DNA of 64,000 nucleotides, taken from contig NZ_JAERQK010000012.1 of assembly GCF_017912535.1 (NCBI RefSeq), positions 42,572 through 106,571 on the forward strand. The letters run 5' to 3'. The translations under genes were made by a program, and so were the position numbers. The notes under the pieces are model-generated. The model was given only the letters and a program-made list of their open reading frames with translations, ran no database searches and was not told where the DNA came from. Shown here in pieces: positions 53,196 through 62,276 of this stretch. This DNA is from Motiliproteus sediminis (GTDB lineage Bacteria; Pseudomonadota; Gammaproteobacteria; Pseudomonadales; Balneatricaceae). Numbering within the stretch: position 1 is the stretch's first letter; each line of letters starts with the position of its first letter.

Positions 53196-56109
53196 CCTCG
53201 AACAGCTGGCAGCCATTGGACTCGGCTACCTGTCGCTGCTGCTGGTTGCGGCCTACGCCACCGACCGCGGCTGGATTCCGGCAAAACTGGTCCGCCACCC
53301 AGCCACTTACGTGCTGTCGCTGGGAGTGTACGCCAGCGTTTGGACCTTCTATGGCGCCGTCGGGCTGGCACACACCTACGGATACAGCTTTCTGGCCTCC
53401 TACTTCGGCGCCTCCGCCGCATTCATTCTCGGCCCGGTGTTACTGTTACCGCTACTGCGCCTCACTCGTTCATACCAGCTCAGCTCCATTGCCGACCTGT
53501 TCGCCTTTCGCTTTCGCAGCCAACCCGCCGGCTCACTGGTCACCCTGCTGATGCTGCTGGCTTCGCTGCCACTGTTCTCGATCCAGATCCAAGCGGTCAC
53601 CGAAACCATTCAACTGCTAACCAAGGAAGCGCCCGGCGACTACGTAGCGCTGTTTTTCTGCCTCACCATCGCCCTGTTCGCCATCTTGTTCGGCGCCCGC
53701 CACCCCTCGATCCGGCACAAGCATGAAGGCCTGGTCGTCGCCATGGCGATTGAGTCGCTGGTCAAGCTGGCCGCGCTGGCCGCGCTGGCTTATTACGCGC
53801 TGTTCGAGGTTTTTGGCGGCAACAACGGCCTGGAGCAGTGGCTGCACGATAACGCCGAACGGATCAGCGGCCACTACCAACAGGTGGCCAACGACTACTG
53901 GCGCACCCTGCTGCTGGCGTTTTTCACCTCGGCGATCGTCATGCCCCACATGTTTCACATGCTGTTCACGGAAAACGTCAGCCCTCGCGGCCTGTCCCGT
54001 GCCGGCTGGGGCTTTCCGCTGTTCTTGCTGCTGCTGGCGATCTGCATTCCCCCCATTCTCTGGGCCGGCATGAAGCTCGACCTGCCCGGCGCGCCGGAGT
54101 ACTTCGGCCTGGCACTCGGCCTGCAGGCCAACTCGCCGCTGCTGGCAGTGGTCGCCTTTATCGGCGGTCTCGCGGCAGCCAGCGGCATCATTGTGGTGTC
54201 GATCATTGCCCTGGCCGGCATGGTGATTAACCACTTGATGCTACCGATATTGCCAGGCCACCTGGGATTGCCCCTTTACCAGCGCCTGATATGGGCCCGG
54301 CGCGCTATCATCGTGGCGATTGCCGTGTTGAGCTACCTGTTCTATACCGTCACCGATCAGATTACCGAACTCCACCAACTCGGCCTGGTGGCCTTTGTTG
54401 CCTTTATGCAGTTTCTACCCGGCTTTCTCGCCACCCTGTTCTGGCCAGGCGGCACCCGCCAGGGGTTCCTGCTGGGACTGATTACCGGCATGGGAATCTG
54501 GCTGCTCACCATGCTGCTGCCGCTGTTCCCCCAAGCCAGCGAAACCGCCACCTTGCTCAACCTGAGTGACGGCCAATGGCACCGGGCAGCCATCTACTCC
54601 CTGGCTGCCAATGTGGGCGTTTTTGCGCTGGTTTCCTACCTGTTCAAACCCACTGCCCAGGAACGCTATACCGCCAACTCCTGCGCCCTCAGCACCATCT
54701 ATCGCCCCCAAGCCAACCAGCTCGAAGGGGTGACACCACACTTGCTGATCGAACGTCTCGGCCCGCGACTGGGTCGCGACGCCGCCCAGCGCGAAGTCGA
54801 ACACGCCGTTACCGAGCTGGAGCTCACGCTGGACGAAACCCATCCGGCGGCCCTCGCCCGGCTACAACAGCGGCTGGAGGTCAATCTATCGGCGCTGGTA
54901 GGGCCGGTGGAAGCGTTGTCGCTACTATCTGCCGAAGATAGCCAGGACAACCTGTACCAACGCCGCGACATCCATCTACTCGAAGGCCATCTGGAGCGCT
55001 ATCGCAGCCAACTAACCGGCCTGGCCGCCGAACTGGACGAACTGCGCCGCTACCATCGACTGACGCTGGAGCGTTTACCGGTCGGCGTATGCTCTCTCGA
55101 CGACAACGGTGACATCGTGCTCTGGAACAGCGAGATGAGCCGCTGCACCGCCATCGCCCCGGAGCAAGCACTGGGAGGGCGTGTGGAGCAGCTCCCGCCG
55201 CCCTGGAACGAACTACTGGCTCAGTTCATCGCCGAGGACTGCCCCCACCTGGTCAACCACAAAGTGGTTATAAGTGGCACACCCCACTGGCTCAGCCTGC
55301 ACAAGGCCCAGCTCAGCGACAGGCCGGCCAGCAGCAGCGGCCAGGTTCTGCTGCTGGAGGACCAGACGGAGACCCAGCGCCTGACCGACGAGCTGGCCCA
55401 CAGCGAGCGACTCGCATCCATCGGCCGACTGGCCGCCGGAGTCGCACACGAAGTGGGCAATCCGGTGACCGGCATCGCCTGCCTGGCGCAAAACCTGAAG
55501 TACGACACCGAGCAGCCCGACACTCTGGAAGCCGCCGACCAGATTCTTGAGCAAACCCAGCGTATCGATCGCATCATCAAATCGCTGATGAACTTTGCCC
55601 ATGCTGGTCATCAGAATCGCAGCGAACAGCAGCAGTTCAGCATCGGCGCCTGCGTCCGGCAAGCAATTGACCTGGTCCGACTGGATAGCCGCCGCCGCGA
55701 TATCGACTACCGAAGCCACTGCGACGACAGCCTTTGCCTGCAGGGCGATCCACAGCGTTTCCTGCAAGTGCTGGTCAACCTGCTCAACAACGCCGCCGAC
55801 GCATCGCAACCGGGCCAACCGGTCAGCGTCTACTGCCGCAACGATGACGAATCGGTTCAGCTGTGCGTGGAAGACCAGGGTTGCGGTATTCCAGCCGAGC
55901 TGCAAGACCGCCTGTTCGATCCCTTCTTCACCACCAAGGAGCCCGGCGAAGGTACGGGGCTCGGCCTGTCGCTGGTCTACAGCATTATCGAGGAACACTA
56001 TGGCAGCGTGCAGATTGAAAGCCCTGTCGATAACACCCAGAATAGAGGCACCCGGGTCATCATGACCCTACCGCTATTGAGCACCACCAAGCCACACGGA
56101 AGCGCATGA
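53185..56109 (+). CDS. cbrA: CbrA-type SSS-domain hybrid-like histidine kinase
   Basis: A 974-aa protein from ATG 53185 (GAGG five bases upstream). Residues 1-500 form a sodium:solute symporter-type domain with about 13 helices (for example YGAVGLAHTYGYSFLASYFG, LTRSYQLSSIADLFAFRF). An STAC-like linker, a PAS domain (LTLERLPVGVCSLDDNG), HisKA with GVAHEVGNPVTGIA, and an HATPase with DQGCGIPAEL and GTGLGLSL follow. In Pseudomonas CbrA senses carbon/nitrogen status and transports histidine, and it phosphorylates CbrB, encoded next. Confidence 0.95.
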   Translation: MSFSLEQLAAIGLGYLSLLLVAAYATDRGWIPAKLVRHPATYVLSLGVYASVWTFYGAVGLAHTYGYSFLASYFGASAAFILGPVLLLPLLRLTRSYQLSSIADLFAFRFRSQPAGSLVTLLMLLASLPLFSIQIQAVTETIQLLTKEAPGDYVALFFCLTIALFAILFGARHPSIRHKHEGLVVAMAIESLVKLAALAALAYYALFEVFGGNNGLEQWLHDNAERISGHYQQVANDYWRTLLLAFFTSAIVMPHMFHMLFTENVSPRGLSRAGWGFPLFLLLLAICIPPILWAGMKLDLPGAPEYFGLALGLQANSPLLAVVAFIGGLAAASGIIVVSIIALAGMVINHLMLPILPGHLGLPLYQRLIWARRAIIVAIAVLSYLFYTVTDQITELHQLGLVAFVAFMQFLPGFLATLFWPGGTRQGFLLGLITGMGIWLLTMLLPLFPQASETATLLNLSDGQWHRAAIYSLAANVGVFALVSYLFKPTAQERYTANSCALSTIYRPQANQLEGVTPHLLIERLGPRLGRDAAQREVEHAVTELELTLDETHPAALARLQQRLEVNLSALVGPVEALSLLSAEDSQDNLYQRRDIHLLEGHLERYRSQLTGLAAELDELRRYHRLTLERLPVGVCSLDDNGDIVLWNSEMSRCTAIAPEQALGGRVEQLPPPWNELLAQFIAEDCPHLVNHKVVISGTPHWLSLHKAQLSDRPASSSGQVLLLEDQTETQRLTDELAHSERLASIGRLAAGVAHEVGNPVTGIACLAQNLKYDTEQPDTLEAADQILEQTQRIDRIIKSLMNFAHAGHQNRSEQQQFSIGACVRQAIDLVRLDSRRRDIDYRSHCDDSLCLQGDPQRFLQVLVNLLNNAADASQPGQPVSVYCRNDDESVQLCVEDQGCGIPAELQDRLFDPFFTTKEPGEGTGLGLSLVYSIIEEHYGSVQIESPVDNTQNRGTRVIMTLPLLSTTKPHGSA

Positions 56110-57491
56110 ACCAGATCCTGATCGTTGAAGACGAACCGGTTATTCGCAACGCTCTCAAGCGCTTGCTGGAACGCAACGACTATCGGGTTACCGAGGTTGG
56201 CTCCGTCGATGAAGCCGAAGCGGCCCTCAGTCAACAGACATTCCAGTTAGTGATCAGCGACCTCCGCCTACCCGGCCGCCCCGGCACCGATGTGATCGCC
56301 CTGGCCGCCCCGGCACCGGTACTGATTATGACCAGCTACGCCAGCATGCGCTCTGCAGTAGATGCCATGAAGCAAGGTGCGGCAGACTACATCGCCAAGC
56401 CTTTCGACCATGAAGAGATGTTGAATACGGTCGCTGCTCAGCTAACCAAATCCGGCTGCGCGGACGCCGACAGCCAGCCGAAACCCAACCCTGCGCCCTC
56501 CCGCGAGGAAGGGGATTTCAGCATGATGGCGGGCAACAGTGCACCGATGCAGGAGCTTTTTTCACGCATCAGCAAAGTTGCGCGTACCGATGCCACGGTA
56601 CTGATTCAAGGCGAGTCAGGCACCGGCAAAGAGTTGGCGGCACGCGCCATTCACCAGCACAGCCGGCGCGCCGAGGCACCGATGATTTCGGTCAACTGCG
56701 CTGCGATTCCGGACACCCTGATCGAGTCGGAGCTGTTCGGTCACGAGAAGGGCGCCTTCACTGGCGCGGTCAACACCCACCGCGGGTTGATCGAAGCCGC
56801 CAATGGCGGAACATTGTTTCTGGACGAGATCGGTGAACTCCCCCTCGACGCTCAGGCCCGGCTGCTGCGCGTACTGCAGGAAGGAGAGATCCGCCGCGTG
56901 GGTTCGGTCCAACCCATGCAAGTGGATATCCGTCTCATCGCAGCGACGCACCGCGACCTCAAGGCCCTCACGCGGGCCGGACGCTTTCGCGAAGACCTGT
57001 TCTACCGCCTCTACATCATGGAGATTCGCATGCCACCCCTGCGCGAGCGGGGCAGCGACATCATTGAACTGGCGGAACTGTTCCTGCGCAAGGCGTGCGA
57101 GCGCATGGCCACCCCGCCCCGCCGCCTGGCGGCAACCGCACGCAACGCGATGTTGCACCACCGCTGGCCCGGCAACGTCAGGGAGCTGGAGAATGCCATC
57201 GAACGGGCGGTAATATTGTGCGAAGCGGAAGAGATCGGTGCAGATATTCTGGGCCTGGATCCCGAGCATCACGCGGCACCGATCACCGCAGATCAGCCGC
57301 CCGGAGACTATGGCCGGCAAGCCCCCTCCTCGCCGGCATTGTCACTGGAAGACTACTTTCAGCGCTTCGTTCAGGAGCATCAAGATCACATGACCGAAAC
57401 CGAGCTGGCAAAACGTCTCGGCATCAGCCGCAAAACTCTATGGGAGCGCCGGCAAAAGCTTGGCATCCCCCGCCCCGGACGCGACACGTAA
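56106..57491 (+). CDS. cbrB: CbrB sigma-54-dependent response regulator
   Basis: A 461-aa NtrC-type activator. Receiver domain has VEDE and Asp52 ([10 protein letters not shown]); the AAA+ domain has [14 protein letters not shown] and FLDEIGELP; the C-terminal helix-turn-helix is [21 protein letters not shown]. It overlaps cbrA by four bases. Its Pseudomonas counterpart activates crcZ from a sigma-54 promoter; here a matching promoter and an inverted repeat resembling its operator lie just downstream. Confidence 0.95.
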   Translation: MNQILIVEDEPVIRNALKRLLERNDYRVTEVGSVDEAEAALSQQTFQLVISDLRLPGRPGTDVIALAAPAPVLIMTSYASMRSAVDAMKQGAADYIAKPFDHEEMLNTVAAQLTKSGCADADSQPKPNPAPSREEGDFSMMAGNSAPMQELFSRISKVARTDATVLIQGESGTGKELAARAIHQHSRRAEAPMISVNCAAIPDTLIESELFGHEKGAFTGAVNTHRGLIEAANGGTLFLDEIGELPLDAQARLLRVLQEGEIRRVGSVQPMQVDIRLIAATHRDLKALTRAGRFREDLFYRLYIMEIRMPPLRERGSDIIELAELFLRKACERMATPPRRLAATARNAMLHHRWPGNVRELENAIERAVILCEAEEIGADILGLDPEHHAAPITADQPPGDYGRQAPSSPALSLEDYFQRFVQEHQDHMTETELAKRLGISRKTLWERRQKLGIPRPGRDT

Positions 57492-57518
57492 CACCTTGCG
57501 TTACGTTTCTACACAGTA

Positions 57519-57551
57519 TGTGTTACCCCGCCTGGGTGCCCGCGTAACACA
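57519..57551 (+). promoter_or_regulatory. Candidate CbrB operator upstream of the crcZ-like locus
   Basis: Perfect inverted repeat TGTGTTAC (57519-57526) and GTAACACA (57544-57551). The core TGTTAC...GTAACA is the half-site pair described for CbrB in Pseudomonas, although the 17-base spacer here is longer than the 14 I recall. A further GTAACA at 57488-57493 and GTTAC at 57500-57504 lie upstream. The site is about 75 bases before the -24 element, a usual place for a sigma-54 enhancer. Confidence 0.65.
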
Positions 57552-57623
57552 CTTGCGCCAGAAGCGAATGACAAACAGCACCATTAAATCATAACCATTT
57601 GTTTTAAAAGCTCTTGACAGAAG

Positions 57624-57639
57624 TGGCACAAGCTCTGCA
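57624..57639 (+). promoter_or_regulatory. Sigma-54 promoter of the crcZ-like small RNA
   Basis: TGGCACAAGCTCTGCA: perfect TGGCAC at -24 and CTGCA at -12, with GG (57625) to GC (57637) exactly 12 bases apart. Transcription is predicted to start near 57650. Confidence 0.8.
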
Positions 57640-57649
57640 TTAGTTGCTA

Positions 57650-57917
57650 TAAGAAAAACAAGAATTCCGTAACGCCTGCCACTCAATAAAAATAACAAGG
57701 GCGGCAGACCGAACGGGACGCCCCTGAATAAAAATAAAAACCGGGGTACACGCTAGCTATTCGCAAAGAAACGACCAAACGCCAAAGGTCGCAGGGCAAA
57801 TAAAAATAACAAGCCCAACACCAGGGTATAGATTCTTCTTTGCGGATAGCTGGCTCCTTCCCTGCTCTAAAACCACTCACCTCCCCCAATCATTCCGCAC
57901 TGCCGCATTTTCTCTTT
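57650..57917 (+). ncRNA. crcZ: CrcZ-like small RNA with Hfq/Crc-binding CA motifs
   Basis: The 485-bp gap between cbrB and pcnB is the crcZ locus of Pseudomonas. Here it follows a sigma-54 promoter and holds four A-rich CA-type motifs: AGAAAAACAAGAA (57652), AATAAAAATAACAAG (57685), AATAAAAATAAAAA (57727) and AATAAAAATAACAAG (57799). Three lie in or next to hairpin loops: GGGC/GCCC flanks the last, GGGCG/CGCCC and CTGCC/GGCAG flank the others. A 16-bp long-range stem (57755-57770 with 57836-57851, one G-U pair) closes the last part. The 5' end is predicted from the promoter. No clear terminator was seen; the 3' end given is a T-rich stretch and is uncertain. Confidence 0.7.
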
Positions 57918-57927
57918 GGCCCAGCAA

Positions 57928-57936
57928 TGGTATGAT
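57928..57936 (+). promoter_or_regulatory. Extended -10 promoter candidate for pcnB
   Basis: TGGTATGAT is an extended -10 (TGn followed by TATGAT). A start point near 57943 would give a 34-base leader to the ATG at 57977. No good -35 is visible. Confidence 0.4.
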
Positions 57937-57976
57937 TCGCAGCCTTAAAACAGCTCTCTAACAAGTAACAAAAATC

Positions 57977-59401
57977 ATGGATTCTGGCTGGCTCATTGGC
58001 GCTGCATTCGCCCTGCTACCCTTTTGCATCATACTTCTGCTGCTCCGCTGGCGCCGCCGCTCGTCGTCGCCCACCTCTGCTCCGGCGGCGCCCTCAGGAG
58101 AACACCCCATGCCTCGTGTTATCCCCCGCGACCAACACAGCATTTCGCGCAAGGACCTGAGCGATAACGCACTCAAGGTACTCTACCGGCTCAAGGATGG
58201 CGGCCACGAAAGTTACCTGGTCGGCGGCTGCGTGCGTGATCTGCTATTGGGAAAGCACCCTAAAGACTTCGACGTGGCCACGGCAGGACATCCTGACGAG
58301 GTTCATCAGCTGTTTCGCAACTCGCGCTTGATCGGGCGACGTTTCCGCTTGGTCCATGTCCGTTTTGGCCGGGAGATTATCGAGGTTGCCACATTCCGGG
58401 CAGCGCACGACAGCCAGGATAACGTCAGTGACAACCACTCGCGCCAGGCTGAGAGCGGCATGCTGCTGCGTGACAACGTCTACGGCACTGTGGAAGAGGA
58501 TGCCTTGCGCCGCGACTTCACCGTCAATGCGCTGTATTACAGCATCGAAGATTTCGCCATCCACGATTACGCCAACGGAGTTGAGGACCTCAACAACCGG
58601 GTCCTGCGAATGATTGGCGATCCGGAAGCACGCTACCGCGAAGACCCGGTGCGCATGCTGCGTGCCATCCGCTTTGCCGCCAAGCTCGAGTTCACCATCG
58701 AACCGAAAACCGAAGAACCGATCCGCCGCTTGTCATCGCTGCTTGCCGATATCCCAGCGGCACGACTGTTCGAAGAGGTGCTCAAGCTGTTCCTGTCCGG
58801 TAAGGGTGTCATCACCTTCCAGCTACTGCGCGAATTTGATCTCTTCCGGCATCTGTTCCCGATCACCGACGCCTTCCTCAATGACAGCGATGATCCCACT
58901 GCTGAACGCCTGATTGTGGAAGCGCTGCGCAGCACCGACGCCCGTATCCGCCGCGGAAAGAGCGTCACTCCGGCTTTTCTGTATGCAGCCATGCTGTGGC
59001 ATCCGGTGCAGCAGCGGATCGAGCGCCTGCGCCATGATGGCGTACCGCCGATTCCAGCGCTGCACCAAGCCTCCCAGGAGATCACCCAACAGCAGGGACG
59101 AGCGACCTCGCTTCCCAAGCGTTTCAGCGGCCCGATGCGTGAAATCTGGGAGTTGCAGCAGCGTCTTCCCCATCGTTTCGGCAAACGTGCCGAGCAACTG
59201 CTGCAGCATCCGCGCTTCCGTGCCGGCTACGACTTCGTATTGATGCGCGAAGCCTCAGGCGAGGACCTTGAAGGACTCGGCCCTTGGTGGACCGAGTACC
59301 AGAGCGCCGCCATTGACCAACGCGAAGAGATGGTGCAGCAACTGGGTCGCAGCCCCAAACGGCCGCGCCGGCGGCGTCGACGCAAGCCGGCGGTCGGCTA
59401 A
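57977..59401 (+). CDS. pcnB: PcnB poly(A) polymerase I, with a possible membrane-anchor extension
   Basis: From ATG 57977 the protein has 474 aa. Residues 1-44 are an unusual start: a hydrophobic helix (WLIGAAFALLPFCIILLLL) followed by RWRRR and a Ser/Pro linker. A second start, ATG 58109 (MPRVIPRDQHSISRKDL), has AGGAG eight bases upstream and begins where the family homology begins. The catalytic part has VGGCVRDLLLGKHPKDFDVAT with the DXD pair, RRDFTVNALYY and GDPEARYREDPVRMLRAIRFAAKL. The basic tail (KRPRRRRRRK) is usual. It polyadenylates RNA and promotes decay. folK overlaps its stop by one base. Confidence 0.93.
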   Translation: MDSGWLIGAAFALLPFCIILLLLRWRRRSSSPTSAPAAPSGEHPMPRVIPRDQHSISRKDLSDNALKVLYRLKDGGHESYLVGGCVRDLLLGKHPKDFDVATAGHPDEVHQLFRNSRLIGRRFRLVHVRFGREIIEVATFRAAHDSQDNVSDNHSRQAESGMLLRDNVYGTVEEDALRRDFTVNALYYSIEDFAIHDYANGVEDLNNRVLRMIGDPEARYREDPVRMLRAIRFAAKLEFTIEPKTEEPIRRLSSLLADIPAARLFEEVLKLFLSGKGVITFQLLREFDLFRHLFPITDAFLNDSDDPTAERLIVEALRSTDARIRRGKSVTPAFLYAAMLWHPVQQRIERLRHDGVPPIPALHQASQEITQQQGRATSLPKRFSGPMREIWELQQRLPHRFGKRAEQLLQHPRFRAGYDFVLMREASGEDLEGLGPWWTEYQSAAIDQREEMVQQLGRSPKRPRRRRRRKPAVG

Positions 59402-59886
59402 TGTCCCGCCTCGCCTTCATCGGGCTGGGCAGCAACCTCGACGACCCGGCACACCAAGTGCGCACCGCCCTGGATGAGCTCAAGAGCCTGCCAGACACCA
59501 CGCTCACCGCTACATCCAGGCTTTATCGCAGCGACCCGGTCGGCCCTCCCGGACAACCGGACTACATCAACGCCGTTGCGTTGCTGCACACCGGACTCGA
59601 GGCCGAAGCGCTTCTGGATGCTTTGCAAGCCCTCGAAGCCGAACATCAGCGAGTTCGCGGCGAACGCTGGGGCCCGCGAACGCTGGATCTGGATATCCTG
59701 CTTTACGGCAACCGGGTCATCTCCACCCCTCGCCTCACCGTGCCTCACAGCCATCTGGATCAACGCAGCTTCGTTCTTTATCCCCTGCGTGAAATCGCCC
59801 CGCAACTGGTGCTGCCTGACGGTCGTTCCATAGATGCACTCTGCGCCAGATGCCCTATGGGCACCCTTGAGCCCATAGGGGTATAA
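59401..59886 (+). CDS. folK: FolK 2-amino-4-hydroxy-6-hydroxymethyldihydropteridine pyrophosphokinase
   Basis: A 161-aa enzyme of folate synthesis. It has IGLGSNLDDP, the segment YRSDPVGPPGQPDYINAVA, GERWGPRTLDLDILLYGN and LTVPHSHLDQRSFVLYPL, which contain the catalytic Asp pair (DLDIL) and the substrate-binding His/Arg. The ATG shares a base with the pcnB stop (TAATG). A hairpin overlaps its 3' end. Confidence 0.97.
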   Translation: MSRLAFIGLGSNLDDPAHQVRTALDELKSLPDTTLTATSRLYRSDPVGPPGQPDYINAVALLHTGLEAEALLDALQALEAEHQRVRGERWGPRTLDLDILLYGNRVISTPRLTVPHSHLDQRSFVLYPLREIAPQLVLPDGRSIDALCARCPMGTLEPIGV

Positions 59887-59887
59887 T
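59853..59887 (+). promoter_or_regulatory. Inverted repeat and TATAAT between folK and panB
   Basis: Perfect 10-bp arms CCCTATGGGC (59853-59862) and GCCCATAGGG (59871-59880), loop ACCCTTGA, inside the end of folK. TATAAT follows at 59882-59887 and may be the -10 of a panBC promoter. No T-run follows the stem, so it is not a typical terminator; it may be an operator or mRNA 3'-end structure. Confidence 0.4.
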
Positions 59888-59938
59888 GGGCGGCTCGCGG
59901 CAAAGCCGTTACGAATCATCTGGTAAAGAACACCGCTT

Positions 59939-60733
59939 ATGAAGAACGTAACTCTGCACACCCTTGCGCAGCTCAAGCAGGACGGCGAAAAGTTCACCTG
60001 CCTCACCGCCTATGACGCCACCTTCGCCCAGGTGCTCAACCAGGCCGGCGTCGAAGTCATTCTTGTTGGCGACTCTCTCGGCATGGTTCTGCAAGGCAAC
60101 GACAGCACCCTGCCGGTAACCGTGGAGGAGATGGCATACCACACCGCGTGCGTCAAACGCGGAAACAGCAGCAGCCTGATCATGGCCGACTTGCCGTTCA
60201 TGAGTTATGCCACCACCGAGCAAGCCCTCGACAGCGCTGCTGCGCTGATGCAGGCCGGCGCTCACATGGTCAAACTGGAGGGCGGCGCCTGGTTAGCCGA
60301 CACCGTTGAAGCACTCAGTGAACGCGGCATTCCGGTTTGTGCCCACCTGGGCCTGACGCCGCAGTCAGTTAACAAACTGGGGGGCTATAAAGTACAAGGG
60401 CGCGAGGAGGATTCCGCCGTACAGCTGCTGCAGGACGCCCGAGCTCTGGAGCAAGCCGGAGCCAGCGTACTGCTGCTGGAGTGTGTCCCCTCATCGCTGG
60501 CCAAGCAGCTGACCGAGATTGCTGGCGTTCCGGTGATCGGCATCGGCGCAGGTGCGGACACCGATGGCCAAGTGCTGGTCTTGCACGACATGCTCGGAAT
60601 CACCCCCGGACGACGCCCGCGCTTCGTCAAAGACTTCATGAGCGAAGCCGACTCCATTGAGGGTGCTGTCAGCGCCTACGTCAATGCGGTTAAAGGAGGA
60701 CTCTTCCCCAGCGCAGAGCACGGGTTTGCCTAG
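59939..60733 (+). CDS. panB: PanB 3-methyl-2-oxobutanoate hydroxymethyltransferase
   Basis: A 264-aa enzyme, first step of pantothenate synthesis (ketoisovalerate to ketopantoate using methylene-THF). Motifs are [46 protein letters not shown] and [21 protein letters not shown]. Length is normal. panC starts immediately at the next base. Confidence 0.97.
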   Translation: MKNVTLHTLAQLKQDGEKFTCLTAYDATFAQVLNQAGVEVILVGDSLGMVLQGNDSTLPVTVEEMAYHTACVKRGNSSSLIMADLPFMSYATTEQALDSAAALMQAGAHMVKLEGGAWLADTVEALSERGIPVCAHLGLTPQSVNKLGGYKVQGREEDSAVQLLQDARALEQAGASVLLLECVPSSLAKQLTEIAGVPVIGIGAGADTDGQVLVLHDMLGITPGRRPRFVKDFMSEADSIEGAVSAYVNAVKGGLFPSAEHGFA

Positions 60734-61591
60734 ATGCAGATACTTCACACTATCGCCGAACTGCGCACCCTGATCAGCGGCAAGCGCCGCGAGGGAGCCC
60801 GTATTGGTTTCGTGCCCACCATGGGCAACCTGCATTCAGGTCACATTGCCTTGGTACACGAAGCCAAGCGTCACGCCGATTTCATCGTCGCCAGCATTTT
60901 CGTTAATCCGCTGCAGTTCGGCGCCAATGAAGATCTGGACAGCTATCCCCGCACCCTCGCCGAAGACAGCACCAAGCTTGCCGATGCCGGCTGCCACTGC
61001 CTGTTCGCACCCACGGTTGCCGAAATGTACCCCCAAGGGGGCAACTCCCTGACCCGCGTCAGTGTCCCGGCGCTCTCCGACCAGCACTGCGGCGCAAGCC
61101 GACCTGGACATTTCGAGGGCGTTGCCACGGTGGTAACCAAGCTGTTTGGCATTGTGCAACCGGATGTTGCCGTTTTCGGCCGCAAGGATTACCAGCAGCT
61201 TGCCGTGATCCGCCAACTGACAGATGACCTGTGCTTGCCCGTCGATATTATCGGGGTTGCAACAGAACGGGCCGAATCGGGTTTAGCACTGAGTTCTCGC
61301 AACGGCTATCTTAGCGACCATGAGCGCCAACAAGCGGCAACACTTTACGCCACGCTGAATCAACTCGCCGATCGCATCAGAGCGGGCGAACGCAACTATC
61401 CGGAGCTCGAAGAGTCAGGGAATCAGGCGTTGGAGCAACAGGGTTTCCAACGCGATTACCTGCACATCTGCCATGCTCATACGCTGCAGCGCGCAACAAG
61501 CATCGACAATCAGTTGGTTATCCTGGCAGCGGCAAAACTGGGCAAAGCACGCCTGATAGACAACCTTGAGCTCACCCTTAACCCTGCCTGA
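60734..61591 (+). CDS. panC: PanC pantoate-beta-alanine ligase
   Basis: A 285-aa enzyme joining pantoate and beta-alanine. Motifs are [15 protein letters not shown] (HIGH-type), [44 protein letters not shown] and LSSRNGYL. It follows panB with no gap and is the last gene of the block; a hairpin lies 40 bases downstream. Confidence 0.97.
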   Translation: MQILHTIAELRTLISGKRREGARIGFVPTMGNLHSGHIALVHEAKRHADFIVASIFVNPLQFGANEDLDSYPRTLAEDSTKLADAGCHCLFAPTVAEMYPQGGNSLTRVSVPALSDQHCGASRPGHFEGVATVVTKLFGIVQPDVAVFGRKDYQQLAVIRQLTDDLCLPVDIIGVATERAESGLALSSRNGYLSDHERQQAATLYATLNQLADRIRAGERNYPELEESGNQALEQQGFQRDYLHICHAHTLQRATSIDNQLVILAAAKLGKARLIDNLELTLNPA

Positions 61592-61630
61592 CGCTGCTTT
61601 ACAGCATGGTCCTGATAAGTTGCTCATTCA

Positions 61631-61668
61631 CGCGACGAACATGCCACCCAAACGACTTGTTCGTCGCG
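61631..61668. repeat. Inverted repeat downstream of panC
   Basis: Perfect 10-bp arms CGCGACGAAC (61631-61640) and GTTCGTCGCG (61659-61668) with an 18-base loop. It is not followed by a T-run. A 27-codon open frame (61641-61724) starting in the loop has no recognisable product. It may be a transcript end structure for panBC or a repeat element. Confidence 0.5.
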
Positions 61669-61732
61669 AGACGCACCGCCGGTTCCGACCGAAGGTTTGG
61701 CAGTTTTTTGATGAGGATGAATAAGAAGTAAT

Positions 61733-62216
61733 AGGCCTGATGTAGTCATCGCTGCGGCGGGCCGCACGGCTATTGGTGCTTTCAATGAGACCGTCCCTTC
61801 GGTACCCGCAAGTGATCTGCAGTGCAGAAAAGGCCAAAGCTGGTCACAAGCCGCTCGCCTCTGTCAAAGCCTACGGTAACGCCGGCACTGATCCTGCGCA
61901 TATGGTACGGGGCCGACCTGTGCGGCCCAAACTACGCTAAAAAATGCAGACTGGAGTGCGGACGATCGGGATCTGGTGGAAGCGAGCGAGGCCTTTGCCG
62001 CCCAGGCCATGGCTGTCAATAAGGGCCTGGGGGCGATACCAGCAAGGTTAACGTCAAGGGTGGCGCCCCATCGTCTTGCATCACCCTATCGGGGCGTCCG
62101 GCCGCCCCGTATTAGCTTCCCTGCTACATGAAATGAGCAAGCGCGACGCCAAGAAGGGACTCTCAACGCTCTGTATCGGGAGCAGTATGGGCGTTACCCT
62201 AGCGGTTGAACGATAA
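61733..62216 (+). pseudogene. Decayed acetyl-CoA acetyltransferase (thiolase) gene
   Basis: Two thiolase pieces can be read. The first (from 61739) gives DVVIAAAGRTAIGAFNETV then PSVPASDL, the N-terminus of an AtoB/PhaA-type enzyme. At about 61820 it jumps, with a frame change, to AEKAKAGHKPLASVKAYGNAGTDPAH from near residue 265 of a normal 390-residue enzyme. Stops and frame changes follow around the VEANEAFAAQAM region. A last piece reads [25 protein letters not shown] and [11 protein letters not shown] up to LAVER-stop at 62214. About 240 codons are missing, no start codon remains, and the active-site glycines are altered (SS for GG), so it is not functional. It fills most of the 685-bp gap after panC. 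Confidence 0.88.
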
Positions 62217-62237
62217 CCCGACCAAACACAACCGACG

Positions 62238-62262
62238 AAAAGGGAGCCTGTGACTCCCTTTT
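62238..62262. terminator. Bidirectional terminator between thiolase remnant and 62277 gene
   Basis: AAAAGGGAG (62238-62246) and CTCCCTTTT (62254-62262) with a seven-base loop, with A/T runs on both sides. Confidence 0.85.
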
Positions 62263-62276
62263 GTCTGCCACCGCAA

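Noticed and set aside
61822..62022. 66-codon open frame downstream of panC
   Set aside because: It lies in the wrong frame across the thiolase remnant and resembles no protein.
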